From the NCBI GenBank assembly GCA_039566865.1, contig CM076951.1:15571484-15635483 (forward strand): DNA of 64,000 bases, read 5' to 3'. Made by a program: the position numbers and the translations under genes. A model generated the notes under the pieces. It saw only the letters and a list, made by a program, of their open reading frames with translations. It searched no databases and had not been told where the DNA came from. This document shows positions 10,463 to 21,644 of this stretch, piece by piece (positions within the stretch are counted from its first letter, which is position 1; each line of letters opens with the position of its first letter). Source of the DNA: Aurelia coerulea (lineage: Eukaryota; Cnidaria; Scyphozoa; Semaeostomeae; Ulmaridae).

Positions 10463-11316
10463 ACAAGATTGGACCAAGAACAGATCCTTGCGGTACACCA
10501 GAAAGCACGAGTTGGAAAGTACTATACGTGTTGTTAATACGCACTGACTGTTGTCTACGTTTCAAGTATGAGTAGATATAAACGAGTGCATCTTTATGAA
10601 AACCATACGCAGATAATTTTGCAACAAGTAGATCATGTGGGATACAGTCAAATGCTTTCGAAAGGTCCATCATTACGGCCCCCACAATATTATCATTGTC
10701 AAGGTTTAGTCTCCATTCTTCGATCATTCTTATCAGGACATGATGTGCGCTATATTGCTGTCTATATGCCGCTATAAACTTTGAAAGACAAAGATCAAGA
10801 TGAGGAATGAGTTGATCTTTGATTATTTTTTCATAGATTTTCGAAAAAGCGCTCAACACTCTGACGGGACGAAAGTTTTTCTCCGTTGTACGAAGTGGCT
10901 CACCCTTATCTAATGGAGTAACGGCTGGTCGCTTTCCTTTATCTGGAAACTTGCATTTCTTAAAGCTATTATTTATTGCATCTGTTAGGGGTATGGTCAG
11001 TTCTTCCGAAGCTAAAAGCAAAAGTTTGGGGGGAATTTGGTCCTCTCCAGTTGACTTTTTACTATCTATGTTTTGTAGCAATTTCCTTACTTCATTTGGT
11101 TCAACTGCACGAAATGAAAAGATTGAAAACTGGTTATCTAGATTTTGAAGTATAGCTAATACACTAGGGTGATTGGCATATTTTTCGAGAATCTGTTTCA
11201 CGATATCTCTATCACTAGTTTGTTCATTTGTGTCTGCTAGGCTTTGTGGCTTTTTCCCACTTGATTTCTCGAATTTCTGATTTCTCTTGATTTCTCTTTA
11301 ATGTAATGATCATTAA
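10463..11316 (-). pseudogene. LINE-A ORF2: reverse transcriptase N-terminal half
   Basis: Reading from 11316 leftward, the frame starts just after the long-TIR insertion (FNDHYIN region) and continues through ILEKYANHPSVLAIL and the fingers motifs STGEDQIPPKLL, FRPVRVLSAFSKIYEK and YSAHHVLIRMIEEW. The palm motif MMDLSKAFDCIPHDLL holds the first catalytic Asp. The frame ends at SGVPQGSVLGPILF, where the TTAA element at 5035-10458 begins. It is open throughout, and the continuation is at 4217-5034. Confidence 0.88.
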
Positions 11317-14300
11317 TAGACCAGAGGGTGGAGGGGGAGCACCACCACCCGAGCGGAGAATTTATGAGGCCAAGCCTATCTAGGTCAATTTTTTGCGTAG
11401 ATTCCGAATTTGGGTGTTGATCATGTGTTTTAGGGGGCTTTTCCGAGATACAGGGGGTCTAAAGTGCGTTTTAGGGGCAAATTGCTATAAATTTGTTTTC
11501 TTCATTAAATGTTGATAAAATACAGACATATCAGTTCTTTGGTGGCTTTTATGATTGTTGACTGTTATTTTGAAGTGCTTGCTCAAATTCCGAATTTAGG
11601 GGGACCATAGAAAGTTCAGGGGGGAAGTGCGAAATCCCAAATGGAAAATATTCCAGTACATTCACATACTCAAATTCATTCATCATCGTCTTCGTCATCA
11701 TCATTGTCATCATCATATCCATGCCCCTTCTTGAATCCTGTGCTTCTATAACCCAAAGGGGACACCTGGCACATACTCATACGGGGGGCTCAGTCCACAC
11801 AATTTTCAGGCAACCTAAAGATGCCAGTTCAGCTCTATTGCAGCCCAAAAATGTCAGCTCATTTTGTACATAGAATTTTATATTTTATACTCCATACATT
11901 GTGCGTTGTAATTTGAGCATTTGATGTGTCTTACAAGGCTGTCTTTGCATGGTGGCATCAAAGAAAGATATGTGATAGTTGTCTCTCGAACAATTCCTCG
12001 AAAATGTCTTCCGTCAAACATCATCAACATGCGATAATATCTTTTCTCCATACAACACACACGTAAACTTTCTAGTACTCTCAATTATGTCGTTCGTTGA
12101 ATTACTTGATGTGTACTTAGCCTTTCGAAACTTCTAACCAATGTTTCTGTGCCTTGCATAAGCTTCCAGCATGCTTTTTTCTTGTCATTTCTAGAAAATG
12201 GCGAATTATATTCACCTAAGTGCACGCAAGCTAAGCAGGGCTTCTCTTTTGGTTTTCGATAATTCACAAGCAGCTAGATCGATAATGTTTCTATGCTTTT
12301 ACCTGAGCCACTGCAAATAATATTTTGAGATTGGGTAAATGGCTAGCAAGCAAGATCACTGGGATGTCAATATCATAATAAAAAGAAAAAAAACCGCAAA
12401 TCATCTCTCGTCCTTCGTTTTGCTGCAGAATGGTAAAGGAGGAAACAAACTTTGTATCTGCCTTTTCGTCGTTACATCTTAGATCCTCAACAATCGACCA
12501 CCATAACTATTGATCTTTAAGCAACTATCTTTGCGAGAAAGGTAGATCATTTTGTCTTCAGGAAGATTGCTATGATCAGCCATCCCTCCTTATTCTGTCC
12601 ATAGCTCAGGAAAGCAAGGATAGTAAGACATTTTATGTTTGGGTTTTAATTAAGAATTGGTCTCCTTCGCCTCTAAGTACTCCCTCTGGATTCTTGATGG
12701 GCCCATCGGCATATGCTTTGCAAGCCATATTTGCACGATCATCGTGACTCTTGGTACTTCATTCGACAACTTCGTTGCAATCCCCCTGAAGGTGTCTGGA
12801 ATTCTAATAGATCAGATGGGAGCAAGCTGCAATGTTTGTGGACATACCCAAGATTGCTAATTGTGGAGGCAAATCGTGCTGCCAGAAGTTTGTAGCAGTC
12901 TTTCTTTGCTTTCCATCAGATTGCTAATTAAAGTAGCACTGGTGCCAGAAGAAATGACAGAATAGCTTTGTCCATTTCAACCACCGATTTCTCCTTGTAC
13001 AACGTAGCCATTATGATTCCTAAAATGCCTCTTATTTGGACTGTTACGTGGGTTTCCTTTAGCGGTGACTTTTGTCTTTCTTTCATTGTTACCAAAATCT
13101 CACCAAGGGACTTTTTTTATCGGATCAAAAAGGTTATAATGTAAGAACAACGATCAAAAACTCAGGTGACTCGAGCAAACTTAAAGACAGGCACTAGTTA
13201 TCCTTTTTTTTAATTAATTGTGACATTTAGGGTCTGTCTATGTATTTGCAAATGTTTTATTTGCTTTATCCATCTTTGATTAAAGAAATATTTCAATTGG
13301 CATAAAACTTGGGCAAACTCTTTCGCAATTGCCGTGAAACTTGGACCCGCCGTTAAACTTGTGGATTCTTTGTGGAAATAGGCCATGAGATACCCTGGGT
13401 ACCAGACTCTCTAACATAAAAACAGTTTTTAAGTTAGAGAGTCTGGTACCCAGGGTAGCCATGAGAGTACCTGCTAACGGTTCTTGTCAGAATTTAATAT
13501 TGTAAAGTATTTACTTTGGTTCAATCGTACTTTTAAAAGGTTTGCCCGAGCTGCTCGAGTTTTCGTTTTTCATATAGAGTCAGAATGAAAACTCGGACTA
13601 CGCAGCTAAATTCTAGAAAAGGCCTTATTTTGAAAGGCAAAGGATATCTCTTCTTTTGCCGAGGAAGGTCCAAATAATACCATCAAACATTGTTTTTGCA
13701 GTGATAGACATTCGCCCGAGTAGCCTGAGTTGCTCATGTCGCCCGAGTTTCCGACCTGACCGGTTGGAAGTATAGTTTTTAGGTTACTAGAAATCCCAAA
13801 TCCTATCAATTTTTTGGAAAACTTCCAAACCCCAAAATCCAAACCTCTTCTCACCCTTTTGTCATGGGTGGGATGAACTTCAAAGATGATGCCAAACAAC
13901 AGGATCATTCCAACCATTGAAGCTGAGAACGGGCCTCAGCTGATAATTGATACTTCTTACTATTACAAGTATGTGAAAGAAGTTAAGGCCGAAAATGGTA
14001 CTTCTATGTAACCATCAAAGATACTGCTAACTATCAATAGGTGATACTTCCAGCCATCTAAGACACTTCCAAATATGTATGGGAAAATATTTCCTAAGTT
14101 GCTGGTTACATTCTTCATAACAAACTTGCCCTCTTTCTACTTGGAAGGAAGGGAATTCAACCCTTCGTTTGATAACGGTCTGCCAGGCGCCATGTTGAAA
14201 ATGATTTATGAAGTCCTCCTTCGTTACCAGCATCAATTTGGTGACTCTCTCCTCATGATTTTCTAACGAAGATAGAAATCTACCAAGAAGACTGCTTCTG

Positions 14301-15050
14301 GGTGCAGGAAACCCTGAATATTGTTATTGCATCCAAAGTGCACGACTCTCTCTTTTTGTAACATTCATTGATTTCAAATATTGAATTATGCTTATGTTGT
14401 CATTCAAAGAAGCCAAACATTGACTTGATGAAAATTTTCGACCCCAAATATTGGCAATTGGCACGGAGTATTAGTATTGAAAGATAGGGAGTACCAACAT
14501 GGGAAAAATCTCCATATAAAATCATTACACATGTTGAGAAGCGCATAACAAAAAGCCCTTTCCTTTTTTATGAATTCTGCAACACATATTTGCTTAATTT
14601 CTATACTTATAAGCTTCTTTACTCTACTGCCAGGACAAGACCACGGGGAGAAATAACTATGTCTAACCACATGGCCTGATTTTGAGCATATGAATGTATG
14701 TGCATGTCTTCTTACACCGAACTTTTATTCAGGACTTTTTAGTATTTCGCACTTCCCCCTTAAGCTTTCTATGGCCCCCCTAAATTTAGAATTTGAGCAT
14801 TCTCTTCAAAATAACAGTCAATAATCATAAATGTGATCTGTCTTAATTTTTTCAACATTTAATTAAGAAAACAAGTTTATAGCAATTTGCCCCTAGATCG
14901 CACTTTAGACCCCCTGTATCTCGGAAAAGCCCCCTAAAACACATGATCAACACCCGAATTCGGAATCTACGCAAAAAATTGACCTAGATAGGCTTGGTCT
15001 CATAAATTCTCCGCTCGGGTGGTGGTGCTCCCCTTTCACCCTCTGGTCTA
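11317..15050. mobile_element. Non-autonomous DNA transposon with ~315-bp TIRs, TAA TSD (Harbinger-like)
   Basis: The left arm (11317 to about 11635) and right arm (about 14735-15050) are inverted copies, starting TAGACCAGAGGGTG and with shared blocks such as CACCACCACCCGAGCGG. The flanks are TAA at 11314-11316 and 15051-15053. Removing element plus one TAA restores the LINE-A frame (ELAETF then NDHY). A 3-bp TWA duplication suggests PIF/Harbinger, but the interior (11640-14730) has no transposase-like ORF. The interior has a short TCATCA tract near 11690 and a 67-bp palindrome at 13391. Superfamily is uncertain. Confidence 0.8.
13391..13457. mobile_element. 67-bp palindromic mini-element with 9-bp TSD
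   Basis: TACCCTGGGTACCAGACTCT at 13391 is mirrored by its inverse ending at 13457, with arms of about 25 bp around a short AT loop. The direct repeat GCCATGAGA lies at 13382-13390 and 13458-13466. It is among the smallest insertions in the window. A related 65-bp copy is at 52812. Confidence 0.8.
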
Positions 15051-16346
15051 TAAATGTTTCAGCAAGCTCATGGTCTTCTGTAATAATCTTATCATCTTTT
15101 ACAAGCAATATGTCGTTCCCTGATAAGCCTCCTTTATTTGTCAGGAATGGTTTAACTAACTTCCAAAAGTCCTTATTTGTCATTACCCCATTTTCTGTCA
15201 CCCGTCTGAAATAATTCTTGATCGCTTTCTTCCTTAGGGAAACGCATTTGTTTCCTTGTTTTTTTAAATTTAGTTCATTTTCTCTGGTCCGGTTTTTCTT
15301 GAATTTTTTCTGTAGACGAGATCTGTTATATATTTCTTTTCTCCATGTTTTATTCATAAAAGGCGCATCATTCGCTCTGATGGTTTTGGTTCGTAGAGGA
15401 GCGTGTTTATCTACGATCTTACAAAACTTGCATACCAGATCCTCATAGGCCAGATTTGGATCATCGGAAATACATGCGAGGCTAGCGTTCTTTACATCCG
15501 ACAAGAAACTTGCTGGGGAGAATTTTTTGTAACTTCTATAAACAATCTTTTTTGGCTTAAGGTGGGGAATACATGACTTCATGTATGTGGCTATTAAAGA
15601 ATGGCAGTCACTTAATCCGGTTTCAAAAGCAGATGTCTTTTGAAAATTTCGTTTGCGATTTGTGAGAATCACGTCTATGGAAGAGCTATGATCCCCTGTA
15701 AAATAGGTTTTGTCCTTTACTAAATTATCAAGACCAAAAACGTCGCAGAACTCTTTGAGATTCTCAAACCCAGGGTGTCTACGATTTTGCCAGTCTATGT
15801 TTATGTCGCCTATGATAATAACATTTTCGTATTTGTCTAGAGCTTTATTTATGCAGGATACTTCTTTTTATTTACATTTAGCTCCGTGCAAATCATTTCT
15901 AACTGTTCACTCTCTAAAGTTGGCACTCTATTACATATAACTCCTTTTCTGTTAAACTGCAAAAGTCCTCCACCATGCTCATTTCTGTCCCTTCGAAGAG
16001 GAATTTGGTAATTTTCAACAATAAAATTTTGAGTTGGAAAATCATTGTTTAATTTAGTTTCTGCTACCACCAGAATATCTGGCAGAGCTCTTTGCAGTAT
16101 CTCCCTAAGATCAAAGATCTTGTTTCGTAAGCTATTTATGTTTAGATACGTAATTAATGGATTGTTTGTATTCTTGTGACGCAGCTTAATCAATTCCTCT
16201 AATTCATAAAGTTCTTCCTGAATGTTTTCCATGCTTTCATTGTTACCTGAAATATGCTCCCCTCTTGTGGGGGTGGTTGAATTGCTTAGTAATTCTGCTG
16301 ATGGCAAAATAGAATTTATAGATGACAAACTAGATGAAATGTCCAT
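15051..16346 (-). pseudogene. LINE-A ORF2: endonuclease domain and linker
   Basis: From 16346 the minus frame has a short leader, then LITYLNINSLRNKIFDLREI and VVAETKLNNDFP, the N-terminal EEP blocks with the Asn and Glu. Next comes RRDRNEHGGGLLQF. A frameshift near 15860 follows, then VIIIGDINIDWQNRR, SSSIDVILTNR and SDCHSLIATY, which hold the Asp-Asn and terminal Asp-His catalytic blocks (with Cys inserted in SDCH). A lysine/arginine-rich linker leads to RT and breaks at the long-TIR element (15050). The role is to nick target DNA. Confidence 0.85.
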
Positions 16347-16361
16347 ACTGTTATACGACAG

Positions 16362-17918
16362 TCAGTTTTGTGTTAAATACCTTGTAAAATTTTCTGTGAT
16401 AACTTTAGTTCCATATTGATTTAGATGTAGACCCCATTTATTCAAATGAGCTATATTCAAGTTGTCATGATTTATGAAACCAATTTGACTCCCTCTTAAT
16501 GTTTCCAAAAGCAAGACATTTACCTCTCTTCTCTTCGATTCCAGTTCTGGGGAGTCGGTTCTTCTAATTAGTCCCGATACGGTTGCTTTCTGTCCACGTG
16601 CACTAATTTTTTGTGCGATCTCTGCAATTCTCTGAGCAATCTCCTGTGGCTCTTCGTGCCTCAAATCATTTGTGCCGCAGTGCAGGATCACTTCATCAGG
16701 CTTTGAATTTAGCGTTGGCTCGATGTAGGATTTCATGTCTTCGCTAGTAGCGCCTGGGAATGTTTTAATATGTGTTATGGTGTCGTGTAGATGGTAGTTG
16801 ATATCTTGTCTTTTAATTTGTTTGAGCATCGAGTCTCCGATGATAAAAACCATCTTTTTTGGGTTGAAATTTCGATCTCTTTGTTGATTTCTTGTCTCTT
16901 CTCGTCTTCTATCAAGATCCCGTCTAGAAGTGTCGGTTGCTGTTATCCCTGCACATGAGCTTGCGGCAGCCACCCCTGCGTAGGGGACGGCTGCAGCTGC
17001 CTCTGCGTAGGTGCCCTCCCTCGACTCTGACAGATCAGACAGATGTTGGAATCGATTTCTTTATTCAAAGGATAGTCTCTCTGGGACAAAATTTCTTGTT
17101 GTTGATCCTCTTGGGAAACTCCATTTCTGGGTATTGCCTGTTCTTTGCATCATTGTTTCCCTTTCAATGTGGCTTTGTTCAGGTCTGTATCGATTTTGTG
17201 TTTCCATTGCCCTCGAAAGAAAGTCGCTATTTAGTCTTGATTGTTCTTTTGTTATATACAAATCTCGATTCAAACGATTTGTGTTTACGACGTTTGGGAT
17301 CGATGGTTCTTCCCTTGGAATCCTGCGATGACTTGCCAAAAGATCTTGGAGTTTTATTAGTTCACGTTTCAAGGTAATGTTTTCATCTGATATTTTCCTT
17401 TTTTCTTTTTCTAAAATTTCAATTTTTTCCCTCATTTCATTCAAATCCTTATTTTTTGCAGACTTCACGAGCTCTTCTACTTGCTTTCGCAACGCTAGAA
17501 ATTCGTCGTAGGGCGTGAAATTATTATCGCTGTTGTGCTGCATTGCGAAATCCAATGAGAACTCCGCTTTCTCTTGATTTTTGCCTGGTTTTATTGAATT
17601 TCCATCATTTTTGGTAGCTGGTGTCCTATCCATCGGTGTTTTAGTAATAAAATACGAATTTCCCTCTTTGGTTGGACGGTTTGTGATTAGGCCTTTGTCT
17701 TCGAGATTTCTCAGCGTGGCTGAAACCGTTCGAGCTGAAATAACATCGCTCAGAAATCCTGTTTTTGCCAAGTGCAAGCTGATAGATTCATCATCTGGCC
17801 TCTTGCGTGTATCTCGAATGTTATCTATTGCTCCGGCAATAATTTCGAGACTTATGAAAGAATTTTCGTCTATAACATTTGGAGCTTCTTCGAACACGTC
17901 TGTACTTGTCGTAGCCAT
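16362..17918 (-). pseudogene. LINE-A ORF1: winged-helix-like, coiled-coil and SGNH/GDSL esterase
   Basis: One frame of 518 codons starts at ATG 17916-17918 and has a single TAA at 17061-17063 (codon 286). Residues about 50-100 look like a winged helix (LRNLEDKGLITNR). About 150-200 is a Glu/Lys-rich coiled coil. After the stop, in the same frame, an SGNH hydrolase domain has block I FIIGDSML (GDS about 361-363), block III CGTNDLR (about 415-418) and a late His (LHLNQYG). Family knowledge: ORF1 esterases occur in CR1/L2 LINEs and bind RNA or lipid; their exact role is unsettled. ORF2 starts about 15 bp downstream. The single stop is the only visible lesion. Confidence 0.82.
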
Positions 17919-17940
17919 GTTCGAAAAAAAAAGAGGCCGC

Positions 17941-19393
17941 AGGATGTGGCATGAAGGACTCATTCATAAGCTCAGATATATCGGAGTATCTGGTAATATG
18001 CTCGCACTTATTAGCAGCTTTTTAAAAGATGGGAAACAAAGGGTCGTTTTGAATGGAAAGACTTCAGAGTGGCAGAATGTTCTCGCAGGTGTACCCCAAG
18101 GGTCTGCGCTGGGTCCTTTATTTTTTCTGGTGTATATAAATGATCTCTGTGATAACTTGAATTCCGAGGTCAAACTCTTTGCAGATCATACTTCCTTGTT
18201 TTCATTAATTGAAAACGAAATCGTTGGCGCTGAAGAATTGAATCGAGATCTAGAAAAAATACGTATCTGGGCTTGGCAGTGGAAAATGCAATTTAATGCA
18301 GATAAAACGGAGGAAGTCATATTTTCCACCAAAAGAGCTAGAATTGTCCACCCACCTTTAACATTAGGCAATGATGAAATCAAACGGGAAAATGAACACA
18401 AGCATTAAGGAATAATATTGGACTCAAAGTTAAATTTTCAAAGTCATATCAGAGCAGCCATCCTAAAGGCGAGACGAGGTATTGGTCTGATACGATATCT
18501 TTCAAAGTATGTCTCCAGAAATGTTCTTAATCTATCTTATAGATTATATGTGAGGCCTCACCTTGACTATGGTGATTTATTGTATCATAGATATGACCCA
18601 GAATTGCGGCTAGGTTTTACACAAAAATTGGAACCAACCCAGTATTCTTCACCCCTAGCTGTCTCTGGTGCATGGAGAGGTACAAATAGGCAAAGGCTTT
18701 ACAATGAGTTGGGATGGGAAACCCTTTATAGTAGAAGATGGTACCGTCGTTTATGTCATTTTTTTCAATCTGAAAAATAAACAGGTCCCAGAATATCTCT
18801 TCAATGAAATCCCTGCTGAGCGACAAACCAGCTATAATCTTAGAAATCAGAGGATGTATTCTCCCTTTATTGACAAGACTGTGCGTTTTTCCAATACATA
18901 TTTTAGTAATGCGCCTTTTGAATGGCATTTACTGGATAGCGATACCAGGTGCTCCAAGTCTATTGCCGAATTCAAGCGACAACTGCTCTCCAAGATACGT
19001 CCAACTGAAAACTGTGTTTACAACATATATGATATTGAGGGTATTAGAATCTTAACAAAACTGCGCTTGAAGTTCAGTGCACTAAATGAGCATAGGTTTA
19101 GGCACAGATTTAACGCCGTAAGTCCACTTTGCAATTGCGGTACAGCAAATGAGGATAACAAGCATTTCCTCCTGCACTGCCCTTTGTTTAACAACTCTCG
19201 TATGAATCTCCATGGCGAACTCTCAGAATTTCTGAACCTAGATATTGCAAACCTTGAGGATGATATCTTTTGTTCACTGCTATTGTATGGAAGTGTTGAA
19301 TTTTCGTATATCATCAACAGAATGATTCTTGAAGCTACAATAAAGTACATTAGATCGTCCAAGCGTTTTGATCTGTTAGATTACGAAACTTAG
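17941..19393 (+). pseudogene. LINE-C reverse transcriptase C-terminal half and tail domain
   Basis: This continues the RT broken at 4100: WHEGLIHKLRYIGVSG, AGVPQGSALGPLFFLVYIND, then LFADHTSLF, where the second catalytic Asp of the ADD box is His. A TAA at 18406-18408 interrupts EHKH; the same frame continues as GIILDSKLNFQSH. A frameshift near 18770 leads to a frame open to 19393, ending in a Cys-His motif (PLCNCGTANEDNKHFLLHC) and a conserved tail. The ADD-to-ADH change, the nonsense codon and the frameshift all disable it. Confidence 0.85.
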
Positions 19394-19688
19394 CATCCTC
19401 TGGAAACAAAGAATTCGTACTTTACATGTTAGTGACTGTATCTGTATGAGTACTATGTGTGAATGTATCTGTGTGTACTAGTATCTGTGAATGTATCTGT
19501 GTGTGTGTGTTCGTATTAGTCAAATTAATCTTATATATTTGAAAATGTAAGTGTCATCCATAGTGGGAACTCGCTGACAATATGTCCTTTCCCGCTATGG
19601 ATGGCACGTAGTTTATAAATCTTGTTGTTTGTTTCTTTTAATTGTTTTCATTGAATAAAGAAAAAGAAAAAAAAAGAAAAAAAAAGGA

Positions 19689-21421
19689 AAATTTACTTCT
19701 CTTTCGTTTTGCTCAATTTAACGACAATTGTTTACCATTTGAGATGGCCCTCCATTTTCACGAGCGCTTTCTCCGGTCAAGGAAAATGAAATACTTGAAA
19801 CGGCAGTAACGAAGCACCAACCAAAAGACCTATAATTCCCATAATGAGATCCTAATTTGTTTTTTGCAAACATACATGTAGCAGAGACGAATTGAAAAGC
19901 AATGTCAAGGCGTGATGATATATAAATATACGCATGAATCATAAGATATCGGAAGATATCTAAATTGATATGACAGAGATTACAATATACAGGGTGCACC
20001 ATAAAATAAACTTAGAAAACTGTAATGCAAAATTGAGTACTAGGATGGAAGCATGATATAAAACGCTATTTTGTAGCTAAACAACAAGCCTGCATCATCA
20101 ATATTTTGCTATTTTCATCGAAATTGAAAGTTAGCAATAATAATGATTTTGCCGATTTTTGATTTCTATAAAGATCACATAAAAAGGATGGCAATGTTGG
20201 TCAGTAATTTAGCTACAAAGACATTTTAAGTCACTCCTTTCTAGCTTTCACTATATTTTCTCCCACAACTTTCATATGTCGCATGGATGAATTTTATCAA
20301 AACAGAGCCAAGGAATTTAGCATAAAGCTTTACAAATATTGCAAAGTAAAAGTATGAATTACACAAAAATGCCTATATTACTACAATCAGTGGTTGCAGG
20401 GATAGTTTTACGTAAGAGAAGCCACAAATATTACAGCAGCTTCAATGCCTATTAGACCTTGAAAAGTTGTCTAAAGGATGGATAATCCTTGCCATTAAAT
20501 GTTTCGTTACATTATTTACGTGATTGCAATGTATGTGAAGACAAAATTGTCGATTAAATTTCTTCTACTGGGCCAGTGGAGAAGCTGATCTGTGAAACAC
20601 CACGCTTTGATGTTGTCTTTTAATTCATTTTCAACTGCGACAAAGCTATATTCTAACCAAAGTAACACCCAGCCAGTTAGCAGGACGCAACGTCACAAAT
20701 TGTTTTCTAAAATATAGCTTAAAAATTGGCAAATCTAGTTCTTTTTAGGGCTACCTGGTTTTGAGTCATACTGCAGAAAAACCACTGATGATTTCTTTGT
20801 GCATGTAAAGCTTCACAATTTGGTCATAAATGACAAAAAGGAATGCGCCTTACGATTGGATACTAAACTGATGATTAAAAATCTGAAGATTTTGACTCTT
20901 AGGCAAGATTGTGTTTTCCCTTGAAAACCATAGCTCAAAATAAGGTTTTTCAAGGTGTAATTTGTCTACCTTGCTGTAACAAAAGTAAAACATTTGATCG
21001 TCTACGAATATTTTTGAATCTTTGAAAAAACAGCTCAAAAAGAATTTCATCATAGGTTTGATAATCAATTTTTGGTGAGATTTCAAACTGGAGTAATTTT
21101 TTTTGGGACACCCAGTAGAAAACGAACGGTCTTTGAAAGGATACTGTCCCCTGCATACAACAGCAATAGTATTTGTTATTATCTTGTTGAAAGCCGACAT
21201 GCTAAGTCGGCAGGAATGTTGCTGCCTAAGATCAACTACTTTTTCCAAAAAAGGGAGGGATTCTCCGATAAGGACCCATTTAAAATGATTTCGATAGTGG
21301 TCCAAAATCACGACAGAATTCCCCTCGATTTCTGCCCCACTGAAATGACTTGCGTACGCTACAAAAAATTCTTGCCCCGTAGTATAAGAAACTTACCTTG
21401 TGTTCCTTTGGCAATCGAAAC
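19689..21421. other. Non-coding stretch, possibly a decayed TA-flanked element
   Basis: No credible gene is visible. The interval 19990-21115 starts CAGGGTGCACC after TA and ends with the rough inverse GGGACACCCAG before TA. This resembles Tc1/mariner-type MITE ends, but only about 20 bp can be aligned. ORFs at 20850-21311 and 21072-21458 resemble no family. Confidence 0.3.
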
Positions 21422-21566
21422 TGTTTCGTTCAGATTGAGCCGAGAGAAACAGATATAAAACTCAACACGAGATTTAGTTCATGGGCCTAAGCACCGACAT
21501 TTTTACAAGCGTCTCAATATCAATACGAGGCTAAATATAATAATAATAATAAATCATAACATAACA
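21422..21566 (-). repeat. Gypsy-1 3' LTR
   Basis: This is a 145-bp LTR, downstream in the element's own (minus) orientation. It is preceded in that orientation by a purine-rich tract (21567-21576, GCAGTGGGGA on the minus strand) that fits the polypurine primer for plus-strand synthesis. Confidence 0.9.
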
Positions 21567-21644
21567 TCCCCACTGCATTAAAGCTTCAAAACTCAATCAA
21601 CACTGTCAATATTGTGTCCAGTTCAATTTTCAAAACAACAATTC

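Larger units (their letters stand above)
4101..17940 (-). mobile_element. LINE-A: CR1/L2-like LINE with esterase ORF1, inserted in LINE-C
   Basis: This minus-strand element carries ORF1 (17918-16362) and ORF2 (16346-15051, 11316-10463, 5034-4217), interrupted by two DNA transposons. It sits exactly within the LINE-C RT motif. The flanks AGGGTTTG (4093-4100) and AGGATGTG (17941-17948) match at 6 of 8 positions and may be a decayed TSD. Only about 22 bp precede the ORF1 start, so the copy is nearly complete. The 3' end has no poly(A), as is usual for CR1/L2. An esterase-type ORF1 is known from some CR1/L2 elements, and the clade call rests on that. Confidence 0.8.
2151..19688 (+). mobile_element. 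LINE-C: outer, 5'-truncated non-LTR retrotransposon split by LINE-A
   Basis: Two collinear plus-strand parts, 2151-4100 and 17941-19688, belong to one element. The left part stops inside the RT motif LSKAFDRV, and the right part resumes with the next residues, WHEGLIHKLR. Its order is EEP endonuclease, linker, reverse transcriptase, and a C-terminal Cys/His motif. The 3' end is an A-rich tail (about 19660-19688) after a poly(A)-like signal. It is the same family as LINE-B. The 5' end is truncated near 2151, where no ORF1 is present. No clear outer target-site duplication was found. Clade assignment is uncertain; a Jockey/CR1-like group is likely. Confidence 0.8.

Noticed and set aside
17581..18408. 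275-codon plus-strand ORF crossing the LINE-A/LINE-C junction
   Set aside because: The first ~115 codons are antisense of LINE-A ORF1; only the part from 17941 is real LINE-C protein.
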